Shown here: piece after piece, positions 1-7,401 of the stretch | How positions within the stretch are numbered: position 1 is the first letter of the stretch | Layout: each line of letters opens with the position of its first letter | From: MFKM01 sp038065115 | Lineage (GTDB): Bacteria > Patescibacteriota > Minisyncoccia > UBA6257 > MFKM01 | Direction of reading: 5' to 3' | Length of the DNA: 40,712 nt | NCBI GenBank assembly: GCA_038065115.1 | Contig: JBBTRS010000007.1 | Location: forward strand, 1-40,712 | The notes under the pieces: generated by a model | Database searches by the model: none | Told to the model about the DNA's origin: nothing | The model's input: only the letters and a program-made list of their open reading frames with translations | Made by a program: the position numbers and the translations under genes

Positions 1-341
1 AGTTGAGAAATAAAAAAAGTAAAACCCGTAATAAGAAGATCCGGCAAAGCTGCGCCTAAGCTCGCCCAAAATAAAAGGGGCAGATTCGCTTTAAGCCCCC
101 AGCCGTACCAAATTAAAAAACCCAGAGACGCCAAAACATCCGATAAAACCAGAATCCAAACGCGCCTGGACATTTTCCCTGATTTTTGGTCTTCCACCGG
201 CCAAAAAGAACCGGCGTCAAGATGCGGAATAAAATCTAACAAATGGTGAGAGACAAAACCAAACAAAAAAGCGCCGGGCAGGGAAAAACGAACCGCGGAA
301 CTGACGGCGCTGGCGAAAATAATATGGGCGGCGAGAATCAT
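1..341 (-). CDS. Integral membrane protein, C-terminus cut by the window edge
   Basis: The reading frame opens at an ATG at 339-341 and stays open to base 1, so about 113 N-terminal residues are visible. They begin MILAAHIIFASAVSSAVRFS and form several hydrophobic segments. Residues about 28-40 read SHHLLDFIPHLD, a His/Asp-rich motif at a membrane boundary that resembles the small membrane-bound proteins related to the YdjM/DUF457 metal-dependent hydrolases. That family link is inference from the motif alone. It starts 25 bases after the response-regulator gene on the same strand, so it may be the third gene of the two-component operon. Its role is unknown. Confidence 0.6.
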   Translation of the reverse strand, partial: MILAAHIIFASAVSSAVRFSLPGAFLFGFVSHHLLDFIPHLDAGSFWPVEDQKSGKMSRRVWILVLSDVLASLGFLIWYGWGLKANLPLLFWASLGAALPDLLITGFTFFISQ

Positions 342-366
342 TAATGCTTTGTTTTGAAAATCAACG

Positions 367-756
367 CTACCGGGAAAGCCGTTCTCTGACTTTTTCCACT
401 ACATCGCTGATGGTCCAGTTTGATTTTACTAAATAATACGAAGGCTCGGTTTCGGTAATTTCTTTATTTATCTTTTCGTTATCTGCGTTTAGATTCGTGA
501 GAATTATAACGGGAACATTCTTTCCCCAAACATTTTCCTGCCGCAATTTTTTGAGCATTGTCATTCCGTCCATTTTAGGCATGACGATATCAAGAAGAAT
601 TATGTGAGGCCGTTCTTTAAAAGCGACTACCAACCCTTCTTCGCCGTCTTTGGCTTTAAGAACCCGAAAACCTTCGCGTGTAAATTTATCCGCCAACGCT
701 TTACGTTCAGACATTTCGTCTTCAATAATAAGTATTTTTTTCTTTGATTCTTCCAT
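367..756 (-). CDS. Single-domain response regulator (CheY-like receiver)
   Basis: 129 residues, the size of one receiver domain with no output domain. The acidic pocket is IIEDE near residue 11, the phosphoacceptor Asp is in LLDIVMPKMDG near residue 56, the conserved Thr is in IILTN, and the Lys is in YYLVKS near residue 110. It lies 74 bases downstream of a sensor kinase on the same strand, so it is the likely phosphorylation target. With no DNA-binding domain it should act by protein contact, for example on pilus motility or on another regulator; that is inference. A TATAAT box ends 8 bases before the ATG, which implies it can also be transcribed alone as a leaderless mRNA. Confidence 0.93.
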   Translation of the reverse strand: MEESKKKILIIEDEMSERKALADKFTREGFRVLKAKDGEEGLVVAFKERPHIILLDIVMPKMDGMTMLKKLRQENVWGKNVPVIILTNLNADNEKINKEITETEPSYYLVKSNWTISDVVEKVRERLSR

Positions 757-764
757 GTCTTTGA

Positions 765-793
765 ATTATAACACAAAACAATCTCCGGTGGAA
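765..793 (-). promoter_or_regulatory. Candidate leaderless promoter for the response regulator
   Basis: On the minus strand a perfect TATAAT (770..765) sits 8 bases before the ATG of the receiver gene. A weak -35-like TTCCAC (793..788) lies 17 bases upstream. Transcription would start at or within a base or two of the start codon. The -10 is convincing and the -35 is poor. Confidence 0.4.
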
Positions 794-830
794 TTATTTA
801 ATCCGGAAATCCCGCCGTGAGTTTTATCGC

Positions 831-2594
831 CTATTCTTTCTTCTTTTGATATTTAATCGGAATAGCGAGGTAAAATACAGTGCCCTTGCCCAATTCCGAC
901 TCAAACCACAGATCGTATTGATTATGATTCGCGATTAATTTAGCAAGATACAAGCCCAAACCCGTGCCGTCCTGATCTTTTTCTCTCACATTGTCCGCGC
1001 GAAAAAACTTGGTAAAAATTTTATCGTATTGATCTTTGGGAATGCCGTATCCCGTGTCGGCTACCGTAACGACCAAGCTATTTTCTCCGATTTTCCGGTC
1101 TCCGATATTTTCATCTTTTTTCTTTAAAAATATCTCTGTGTTGATTTTGCCGTCCGCCGGCGTATACTTTACGGCGTTTAAAATAATATTCTGTAAAACG
1201 ATGCGTAAAAGTTTTTGGTCAACGAGCGCCAAAGAAAGGTCGGGTGCGTATGTTTCCTTTACATCAAGCTTTTTGGTTTGTATTGATAATTCAAATTCTT
1301 TGAGAACTTCCCTGACAAGACCGGCAATATCGGTTGGCTTCGGCGTTACCACAAAGACACCAAGCTCAAACCGCGATACATCAAGCAACATATTAATAAG
1401 AACGATCATTCGCTGATTGTTTTGATAAACCTCTTTAAAATATTCCTCCTGCTTTTCATTCAATGGCCCCACTTCTTCCGAAAGCAACATATCCAAAAAC
1501 CATTTTATGCTTGTCGGCAAAGCGCGGAGTTGATGGGAAGCGAGAGAAACGAATTCGCTTTTAATTTGATCAATGTCCTTGTCTTTCGTGATATCGCGAA
1601 AAACATCAATCGCCCCGATGATTTTATTGTTAAGAACCACCGGCGTTACGGTAATCGCGGCCGGAAACCGCGTTTCGTCTTTACGGACATAATAATAGGT
1701 AATAGTGGAAGAAGAGGTGGTAGAAATTTTCTTGCCGGTTGTAAGCGCGATTTGCATTGGCTGGTCAACTGGCGGTATATTTTCCCCTTTTTCGTTTTTA
1801 ACAAAGAAAACCTCGTCGTATCTCTTTCCTATGCATTCATCCGGAGCGATGCCAAGAAGCTCGCCGGCCGCTTTGTTCATTCCGATTATTTTCTCGTCCT
1901 CGTCAATCACGGTGAGGCCATCGCCGATGCTTTCCAAAAAAGCTTCGTCTTTCGCTTTTAATTCTTCTGACTTTGTGATTGAAATAGTGAACCAAGCGCC
2001 CAATCCGACGATTATTACGTTAAATACAAGCAAAATAAACAAAACAACGTTCATTTGCGCCTGTTTTTGATCGTTCATTTTCACATAAGCCTTCACCATC
2101 TCATTGTTTCTCTGGAGCATTGAGGGAGCATTTTCTTCAATAAAGCTTAAAGCGTTGCCTGCCGCAAAATTCGGCGCGCCATCAATCAAGGCAGGTTCGC
2201 TGACAATAATTTCTCCCTGCTTTTTATACTCCAGCCACAGTTCCTCCGCTTTCTGAACGATGGGTTTAATAGCTAAAATTGTCGGTGGCAAAAGCCGGTT
2301 GCCGGCAATTTCCGGAGCAATACCGCCGTCTTTTAGCGCGTAAAAAGAGACATCGTGCAACGCGATAATGCCCTTAAGCGTTTCTCTAACCGCTTCATTG
2401 CCGCGAACCACTCTCTCGGCGTAAAATCCCAGTTGCTGGGAAAGCATTCGGTTTCTTCCGGCGGCGTCAATAATCGCCCCGTCGGTTTTTTGCGCGGCCT
2501 CAAAATAACGGACAATAAAAAAATTGGCAAGCGTCAAAACAAAAAACGAAAAAAAGACAAGCCATAATTTTTTATTGATTGGGATGATTTTCAT
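831..2594 (-). CDS. Membrane sensor histidine kinase with PilJ-type input domain and PAS
   Basis: 587 residues from the ATG at 2592-2594 (an upstream in-frame TTG at 2609 is less likely). Order: transmembrane segment about residues 10-28; extracytoplasmic region with AAGRNRMLSQQ near residue 44, the signature of the PilJ/NarX-like N-terminal domain; second transmembrane segment about 180-200; PAS domain about 215-340; dimerisation/phosphoacceptor region with SHQLR near residue 353; and an ATPase domain with N-box NIILNAVKYTP, G1 VADTGYGIP, F-box IFTKFFRADN and G2 GTGLGLYLAK. It should autophosphorylate on the His and pass phosphate to the adjacent receiver protein. The H-box is odd: it reads HQLRALPTS instead of the usual HQLRTPLTS, which removes the Thr at H+4 that matters for phosphatase activity and displaces the conserved Pro. 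The signal is unknown; a PilJ-like sensor beside a PilO-like gene hints at pilus or surface sensing. Confidence 0.92.
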   Translation of the reverse strand: MKIIPINKKLWLVFFSFFVLTLANFFIVRYFEAAQKTDGAIIDAAGRNRMLSQQLGFYAERVVRGNEAVRETLKGIIALHDVSFYALKDGGIAPEIAGNRLLPPTILAIKPIVQKAEELWLEYKKQGEIIVSEPALIDGAPNFAAGNALSFIEENAPSMLQRNNEMVKAYVKMNDQKQAQMNVVLFILLVFNVIIVGLGAWFTISITKSEELKAKDEAFLESIGDGLTVIDEDEKIIGMNKAAGELLGIAPDECIGKRYDEVFFVKNEKGENIPPVDQPMQIALTTGKKISTTSSSTITYYYVRKDETRFPAAITVTPVVLNNKIIGAIDVFRDITKDKDIDQIKSEFVSLASHQLRALPTSIKWFLDMLLSEEVGPLNEKQEEYFKEVYQNNQRMIVLINMLLDVSRFELGVFVVTPKPTDIAGLVREVLKEFELSIQTKKLDVKETYAPDLSLALVDQKLLRIVLQNIILNAVKYTPADGKINTEIFLKKKDENIGDRKIGENSLVVTVADTGYGIPKDQYDKIFTKFFRADNVREKDQDGTGLGLYLAKLIANHNQYDLWFESELGKGTVFYLAIPIKYQKKKE

Positions 2595-2630
2595 AATGCT
2601 TTCACTCAAGTCAAAAATTCGTCTTAATCC

Positions 2631-2700
2631 TGGTGGGTGAGGGAGGGATCGAACCTCCGACCCCTGCCTGCCGGCAGGCAGGTCTGTCTTATCAGGACAG
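2631..2700 (-). pseudogene. Truncated tRNA-Ile copy with a palindrome in the variable loop
   Basis: Read on the minus strand, this holds the anticodon arm (CTGTCCTGATAAGACAG, anticodon GAT), then a 20-base GC-rich palindrome where the variable loop should be, then an intact T-arm and the 3' acceptor strand ending ACCA. There is no D-arm or 5' acceptor strand; the upstream bases are unrelated AT-rich sequence. Anticodon and T-arms match the complete tRNA-Ile just upstream, so this is a broken duplicate. It cannot form a tRNA on its own. Confidence 0.75.
2663..2682. repeat. Short palindromic repeat (CCTGCC/GGCAGG type)
   Basis: A perfect 20-base palindrome, CCTGCCTGCC followed by its reverse complement, inside the truncated tRNA-Ile copy. 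Relatives sit in topA (6377-6394), rplV (16558-16575) and the truncated tRNA-Pro copy (27065-27093), so it belongs to a dispersed repeat family. Confidence 0.8.
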
Positions 2701-2715
2701 TCCCGATTTATATTT

Positions 2716-2790
2716 TGGTGGGCGGCGGAGGGATCGAACCTCCGACCTCTGTCTTATCAGGACAGCGTTCTACCACTGAACTACACACCC
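2716..2790 (-). tRNA. tRNA-Ile (GAT), acceptor stem with mismatches
   Basis: 75 bases including encoded CCA. The 5' acceptor strand is GGGTGTG; the D-arm is GTTC/GAAC; the anticodon arm is CTGTC-CTGATAA-GACAG with anticodon GAT; the variable loop is AGGTC; the T-arm is GGAGG-TTCGATC-CCTCC; the 3' acceptor strand is GCCGCCC. Pairing the two acceptor strands gives four Watson-Crick pairs, one G-U, and mismatches at 6-67 and 7-66. The 3' strand in the truncated copy downstream (CTCACCC) fits better, with one mismatch. All arms are present, so it may work, but exchange between copies or an assembly mix-up is possible. Confidence 0.85.
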
Positions 2791-2799
2791 GTTTAATTA

Positions 2800-3018
2800 T
2801 TAAGGAATTTTTATCAAATTTAATTTTTTAAATTCTTCTATATTGAAATGGGTTACGGCCGGCGCCTCCAAAACATTGGGGTTTAAAACAATGTTTAGGC
2901 GTTCCACGAGAAAACCCAATAACCACGATACGCTGATAATAAGAACAATTAACATTAAAATCGCGGCTATCAAAAAAATCAATTCTTGATGATATTTTAA
3001 TTGTTTTTCTTTGCCCAT
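2800..3018 (-). CDS. Small single-pass membrane protein, possibly pilus-associated
   Basis: 72 residues with a strongly hydrophobic stretch at about 13-37 (IFLIAAILMLIVLIISVSWL), a short charged N-terminus and a C-terminal tail of about 35 residues. It begins 33 bases after a PilO-like gene on the same strand, so the two are probably co-transcribed. By position it could be a small accessory subunit of the pilus assembly complex, but the sequence has no family signature I recognise. Its 3' end runs to within 10 bases of the tRNA-Ile 5' end. Confidence 0.6.
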   Translation of the reverse strand: MGKEKQLKYHQELIFLIAAILMLIVLIISVSWLLGFLVERLNIVLNPNVLEAPAVTHFNIEEFKKLNLIKIP

Positions 3019-3051
3019 ATAAAATGCTTGCTAATTCGCCGTTGCTCTTTA

Positions 3052-3558
3052 CTAATGAAACAAAACATCGCCGTTAATATTAACCGATGAACCGCTAAGA
3101 TCAAAACTTTTAAAACCTATCAAAAAACGGCTATCTTCCATGGCTTTGATAAACTTAAAAATTTTTGACAAAGAACCTCCGGTGGTAATGGCGAACTCAA
3201 TCCGACCCGCCGTGTTAGAACTTGACGGCGTCTCGTTTCCAAAACTAAAACCGAAACCGACGCCTTCCTGGGACGCCAATCTTTCTATTTCTTTAGGAAA
3301 ATCAAAAAGCTGGTCTCTGACCGGAAGCACATTGCCTAAAATACCCTGATAAGAATTAGCTTCCGTAAACTGACTTTGCAACTTCGCGAATAATGACAAT
3401 TCTTCGGAACGATCAACAAACTCCTGGCGTTGTTTTTTTATCGCTTCGGCCCGATTATTGATATCCCGGCTCAAAAAAATCAAACCTCCAACAGGAATCA
3501 AGAGCGTCAACAAAATAATCAATATTTTTTTAATCAAACCTTGCTTAAAATTGACCAT
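3052..3558 (-). CDS. pilO: PilO-like type IV pilus inner-membrane assembly protein
   Basis: 168 residues: short cytoplasmic N-terminus, one transmembrane helix (about 10-29, ILIILLTLLIPVGGLIFL), a charged helical stretch typical of a coiled coil (about 32-65, including NNRAEAIKKQRQEF), then a ferredoxin-like alpha/beta domain with LPVRDQLFDFPKEIERLASQ and a SLSKIFKFIKAMEDSRF helix. This is the layout of PilO, which with PilN and PilM forms the platform linking the pilus motor to the secretin in Gram-negative bacteria. No pilM or pilN lies in the window. It is divergent from dprA with 28 bases between the start codons. Confidence 0.72.
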   Translation of the reverse strand: MVNFKQGLIKKILIILLTLLIPVGGLIFLSRDINNRAEAIKKQRQEFVDRSEELSLFAKLQSQFTEANSYQGILGNVLPVRDQLFDFPKEIERLASQEGVGFGFSFGNETPSSSNTAGRIEFAITTGGSLSKIFKFIKAMEDSRFLIGFKSFDLSGSSVNINGDVLFH

Positions 3559-3570
3559 TGCTCTTATAAT
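3541..3570 (+). promoter_or_regulatory. Candidate promoter of dprA
   Basis: TTGCTT (3541-3546), an 18-base spacer, then a perfect TATAAT (3565-3570). It overlaps the start of the divergent pilO gene. Transcription would begin near 3577, leaving a leader of about 10 bases before the TTG start of dprA. Confidence 0.45.
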
Positions 3571-3586
3571 AACAGAATACTAATCA

Positions 3587-4495
3587 TTGGACAAGAAAAA
3601 GCTTATTAAAAAAATCACTCTCAAGGATTCCAGTTATCCTTCTCTTTTAAGAGAAATTCCCGATCCGCCGGCGGTTTTATATATTCTAGGCGACTTACCC
3701 GATGAAAATATCCCTCGTTTAGCCATTGTCGGCACCCGTAAAGCCACCTCCAACGGCTGTTTGATCGCCAAAACTTTAGCCAGAGAATTAAGCGAGGCTG
3801 GATTTATTATCGTCAGTGGCTTGGCGATGGGAATTGACACCGCCGGCCACGAAGGCGTGGTGGCCAGCCAAGGAAAAACTATCGCGGTTTTAGGCAACGG
3901 CTTAAATGAGATTTATCCCCGCCTTAATAAAAATTTAGCGGAAGAAATTTTAAAACTAGACGGAGCGATTATTTCCGAATATCCTCCGGCTGAACCTGCC
4001 TTTCCATCTAATTTTTTGGCCCGAAACCGCATTGTCAGCGGTTTATGTTTGGGCACCATCGTCATAGAGGCCCCGGAACGCTCCGGTTCTTTAGTGACGG
4101 CCAGATTAGCCTTGGAACAAAACCGGGAGGTCTTTATAGTTCCGGGACCGGCTAATCATCCCAATTACGCCGGCTCCCATCAATTAATCCGCGAAGGGGC
4201 GCGCTTAATCGTTTCCGCCAAAGATATTTTGACGGATTTAAATATCAATTCGCCGATTCCCGAAAAAAAATTCAGTCCCGAAGAAAAACTAATTTTGAAA
4301 ATATTTTCAGAAAATAACTCCGACGCCCAAAGGGGTCAAGGCCCCGACCAAAAGCGCCGGGGAAAATCGCTTTCTGTTGACAAAATTATTGAGCTGACTA
4401 AAATGGATTCTCAAACCGTTAACAAGACTATCGCTTTTTTGGTTATTAAAGGCATAATTAAAGAAACCTTGAACCAGTATAATTTAATTGCCTAA
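3587..4495 (+). CDS. dprA: DNA processing protein DprA (natural transformation)
   Basis: 302 residues from a TTG start; no ATG lies upstream in frame and no Shine-Dalgarno is visible. DprA binds incoming single-stranded DNA and loads RecA during transformation. The Rossmann-like core shows IVGTRKATSNG, SGLAMGIDTAGHEG, AVLGNGLNEIYP, SEYPPAEPAFPSNFLARNRI and SGSLVTARLA, then VPGPANHPNYAGSHQLIREGA. A C-terminal winged-helix-like part lies at about 235-302, after a basic low-complexity linker. It is followed after 45 bases by topA on the same strand. Together with the pilO gene and the ComEC-like hydrolase at 32703 it supports DNA uptake by this organism. Confidence 0.95.
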   Translation: MDKKKLIKKITLKDSSYPSLLREIPDPPAVLYILGDLPDENIPRLAIVGTRKATSNGCLIAKTLARELSEAGFIIVSGLAMGIDTAGHEGVVASQGKTIAVLGNGLNEIYPRLNKNLAEEILKLDGAIISEYPPAEPAFPSNFLARNRIVSGLCLGTIVIEAPERSGSLVTARLALEQNREVFIVPGPANHPNYAGSHQLIREGARLIVSAKDILTDLNINSPIPEKKFSPEEKLILKIFSENNSDAQRGQGPDQKRRGKSLSVDKIIELTKMDSQTVNKTIAFLVIKGIIKETLNQYNLIA

Positions 4496-4540
4496 TTGCT
4501 GTCATCAAATAATTATTAAAATTTCAATTTAACAACTACT

Positions 4541-6754
4541 ATGATTTTAGTCATCGTTGAATCGCCAAGCAAGGCGAAAACCATTTCCAAATATCTCGGC
4601 AAAAATTACGTGGTAAAGTCGTCAATTGGCCATATCCGCGATTTGCCGAAAAATAATAAAAAAGCGATAGATATCAGCCACGAATTCGCGCCTTATTATG
4701 AAATCATAAAAGGAAAAGAAAGCGTTGTCTCCGAAATTAAAAAAATTGCCGGAACTTCAGACGAAATTATTTTGGCGACCGATCCCGACCGCGAAGGCGA
4801 AGCAATCGCTTGGCATATCAGTCAAGCCTGCGGTTTAGAAATTAAAAATAAAAAATCAAAAACGAAAACCGTAAAACGCGTCGTTTTTCACGAAATCACA
4901 AAAGAAGCGGTGGAAGAGGCAATGCGTCATCCGCGAAAAATTGATGAAAACTTAAGAAAAGCGCAGGAAGCGCGCCGGGTTTTAGACAGGCTTGTCGGCT
5001 ACGACTTAAGCGGTCTTATCTGGAAAAAAGTCCGATACGGCCTTTCAGCCGGCCGTGTCCAATCCCCCGCTCTTCGCATTATCGCGGAACGCGAACGGGA
5101 AATCCGCGCCTTTAAGCCGGAAAATTATTGGACAATAACGGCTGATTTTGTCAGTGACGAAAAAGAAACGCTGTCATTTATTTGTTCCAAGGAACCGCGC
5201 GACCAAAAAGAAACAGATGAAATTCTGGAAAACGGCAAAAAAGAAAAATGGTTTGTAATCGGCATTGAAGAGAAAGAAACAAAACGAACGCCGCTCGCGC
5301 CGTTTGTCACCTCTACCCTGCAACAAACCGCGAGCTCCCGACTGGGATTTTCGCCTTCACAAACAATGTATTTTGCCCAAAGATTATATGAAGCGGGCCA
5401 TATCACTTATATGCGAACCGACAGCGTCAACTTATCGGTTAACGCGATTCAGGAAATATCAAAAAAAATATTAGAAAAACTGGGGAAAGATTATCTGGAA
5501 AATAGAGTCTATAAAACTCAAAGCAAGAATGCCCAGGAAGCGCACGAGGCTATTCGGCCAAGTCATTGTTCCGTGGAATCGGCCGGCGCGACCAAAGAAG
5601 AAAAAAGACTCTATGAATTAATCTGGAAACGAACAATCGCTTCCCAAATGAGCAACGCGAAAATATTGAAAACAAAAATTTCCGCAAACATAAAAAGCAA
5701 AAACATTCCCGACTTTAATTTAACAGGGTCGCGAACGCTCTTTAACGGCTGGCTGGCCATTGACGCGGAAGCGCGCGGAAAAGAAATAGAAGTTCCAAAA
5801 ATCAGCGAAGGCGATCCTTTGAATCTTAAAAAAATTGAAGCCGAAAAAAAAGAAACAACGCCACCGCCAAGATACACCGAAGCCGGATTAGTCAAAGAAT
5901 TAGAAAAACGCGGTATTGGAAGACCGAGCACTTACGCGGCAATCACCAAAACCATCCAAGACCGCGGTTACGTTGAAAAAATTCAAAAAACATTGCATCC
6001 GACTGATACGGGCGAGGTTGTCAGTGAATTTTTGGAAAAAAATTTCGGCAACATCATTGCTGATTCTTTCACGGCCGATATGGAAAACAAGCTTGACGAC
6101 ATCGCTAAGGGCAAAAGAGAATACGCGAAAACACTCGGCGACTTCTACGAGCCTTTCGCGAAGCAGGTTAAAGAAAAAAGCAGCGCTGAAAAAATAACTA
6201 ATTTAGGCGAAGCGGACAAAAATATTACCTGCCCGGAATGTAAAAGCAGTATGATTATCAAGCTTGGCCGCAACGGAAAATTCTTAAGCTGTTCACGATT
6301 CCCCGATTGCGCCGGCGCCCGCACCATTGACGGGAAAGCGATGGAACCGCCAAAAGAAACAGGCGAAATTTGCCCGGCCTGCTTACAGGCAGGCTTAAAC
6401 GAGCAAAACGCCGGCAAGCTTATTGAACGCGAAGGAAAATTCGGAAAATTCATTTCTTGTAACAGATACCCTAAATGCCGCTATATTAAAAAAGACGAAG
6501 CGGCCGAAGAAGCGAAAAGAACTAACGTAGTTTGCCCTCTTTGTAAAAAAGGATTTTTGGCCGAAAAACGGGGCCGGTTTGGAATATTTTACGGTTGTTC
6601 AGACTATCCAAACTGTAAATATATTATAAAATCAAAGCCCACCGGGAATATCTGTCAAAAATGCGGTTCGCTAATGATGGAAGGCACTAAAACAATTCCG
6701 GAACGATGCAGTAATAAAATCTGCCCTAATCACAATCCGCATAAGAAACAATAA
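4541..6754 (+). CDS. topA: DNA topoisomerase I (type IA)
   Basis: 737 residues. It relaxes negatively supercoiled DNA by transient single-strand cleavage. The Toprim domain has VIVESPSKAKTISKYLG at the N-terminus and the metal-binding DPDREGEAIAWH near residue 82. The active-site Tyr is in YMRTDSVNLS near residue 290, and ARRVLDRLVGYDLSG and YGLSAGRVQSPALR are present. The C-terminus carries four cysteine clusters for zinc: CPECKSSM, CPACLQAG, CPLCKKGF and CQKCGSLM. The second zinc unit has about ten extra residues, starting LQAGLNEQNAG, where a GC-rich palindrome was inserted in frame. No Shine-Dalgarno is visible. The gene ends at a hairpin terminator shared with the convergent gene. Confidence 0.97.
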   Translation: MILVIVESPSKAKTISKYLGKNYVVKSSIGHIRDLPKNNKKAIDISHEFAPYYEIIKGKESVVSEIKKIAGTSDEIILATDPDREGEAIAWHISQACGLEIKNKKSKTKTVKRVVFHEITKEAVEEAMRHPRKIDENLRKAQEARRVLDRLVGYDLSGLIWKKVRYGLSAGRVQSPALRIIAEREREIRAFKPENYWTITADFVSDEKETLSFICSKEPRDQKETDEILENGKKEKWFVIGIEEKETKRTPLAPFVTSTLQQTASSRLGFSPSQTMYFAQRLYEAGHITYMRTDSVNLSVNAIQEISKKILEKLGKDYLENRVYKTQSKNAQEAHEAIRPSHCSVESAGATKEEKRLYELIWKRTIASQMSNAKILKTKISANIKSKNIPDFNLTGSRTLFNGWLAIDAEARGKEIEVPKISEGDPLNLKKIEAEKKETTPPPRYTEAGLVKELEKRGIGRPSTYAAITKTIQDRGYVEKIQKTLHPTDTGEVVSEFLEKNFGNIIADSFTADMENKLDDIAKGKREYAKTLGDFYEPFAKQVKEKSSAEKITNLGEADKNITCPECKSSMIIKLGRNGKFLSCSRFPDCAGARTIDGKAMEPPKETGEICPACLQAGLNEQNAGKLIEREGKFGKFISCNRYPKCRYIKKDEAAEEAKRTNVVCPLCKKGFLAEKRGRFGIFYGCSDYPNCKYIIKSKPTGNICQKCGSLMMEGTKTIPERCSNKICPNHNPHKKQ
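6377..6394. repeat. Palindromic repeat inserted in frame in topA
   Basis: GCCTG-cttacag-CAGGC pattern (imperfect palindrome GCCTGCTTACAGGCAGGC) in the coding sequence of a topA zinc-ribbon. It encodes the residues C-L-Q-A-G at a place where the family normally goes directly from CPxC to a short turn. Same family as the copies at 2663, 16558 and 27065. Confidence 0.65.
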
Positions 6755-6757
6755 AAA

Positions 6758-6786
6758 AAACCGCTCCAGTAACCACTGGAACGGTT
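6758..6786. terminator. Bidirectional terminator between topA and the HAD gene
   Basis: Stem AAACCG-c-TCCAGT / ACTGGA-a-CGGTTT with loop aacc. It is flanked by A-rich sequence on the left and T/A-rich sequence on the right, so it can serve both convergent genes. Confidence 0.8.
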
Positions 6787-6802
6787 TAATAATAACCAAT
6801 TT

Positions 6803-7303
6803 TTAGACAAAAACCGGAAAAAGCTCTTTAAGCAATTCCTTTTTGGTTTGACCATAATAATGAATGGCTCGACACCGGCCATTGCTGTCATTAATGCGCC
6901 GAACTGTTTTTTCCATGTCATCTAAGTAAAAATCGCAAGAATTAGAAACAATTCTCACTTTGTAGTCTTGCCAATTTTCCTCAAAAAGCTCTTTTAATAC
7001 TATGGTTTTTAAATAGTGAATTTTCATTTTTTGAAACCAAATCATTAATTCCTCTCGATGATGCTCCTGCGCAGCCGAAACAAGCGACATTCCGATTTTT
7101 CTTTTGTTCAGTTCTTCCATAAAAGCTAATATTTCCGCGTTGGGCTTACGAATTAAGAAATTGTAAGTTCTTCGCAAAAACCAAAACCTCTGTAAATGCC
7201 AAAAAAGTTTTTCATTTTTCCGATTCAACTCAACCTCTTTCAATCTAAAAGGCAATATCCTTATCACCCCATCCAGGTCAAACCAACACTCTAGCGTCGC
7301 CAT
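6803..7303 (-). CDS. HAD-superfamily-like protein (possible phosphatase)
   Basis: 166 residues. Near the N-terminus FDLDGVI gives HAD motif I (the nucleophile and general-acid Asp pair D-L-D). MSLVSAA near residue 70 could supply the Ser of motif II, and FYLDDMEKT near residue 125 looks like the acidic motif IV. A substrate cannot be inferred. It has one of the strongest ribosome-binding sites in the window, AAAGGAGGTGA, with 6 bases from GGAGG to the ATG, unlike almost all housekeeping genes here. It lies 98 bases after map on the same strand and ends at a hairpin shared with topA. Confidence 0.65.
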   Translation of the reverse strand: MATLECWFDLDGVIRILPFRLKEVELNRKNEKLFWHLQRFWFLRRTYNFLIRKPNAEILAFMEELNKRKIGMSLVSAAQEHHREELMIWFQKMKIHYLKTIVLKELFEENWQDYKVRIVSNSCDFYLDDMEKTVRRINDSNGRCRAIHYYGQTKKELLKELFPVFV

Positions 7304-7401
7304 CGTTCACCTCCTTTCCGAAAATGCTTCCTTTTTTTATTTTAAAAGAACTTCAAATTTTATGTTAGATAATAACATAATCTGTAAGTTTTAAAAAGAG
7401 A

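Noticed and set aside
2637..2831. Plus-strand ORF of 64 codons
   Set aside because: It is the antisense reading of the tRNA-Ile gene and its broken copy; this kind of false ORF is common over tRNAs.
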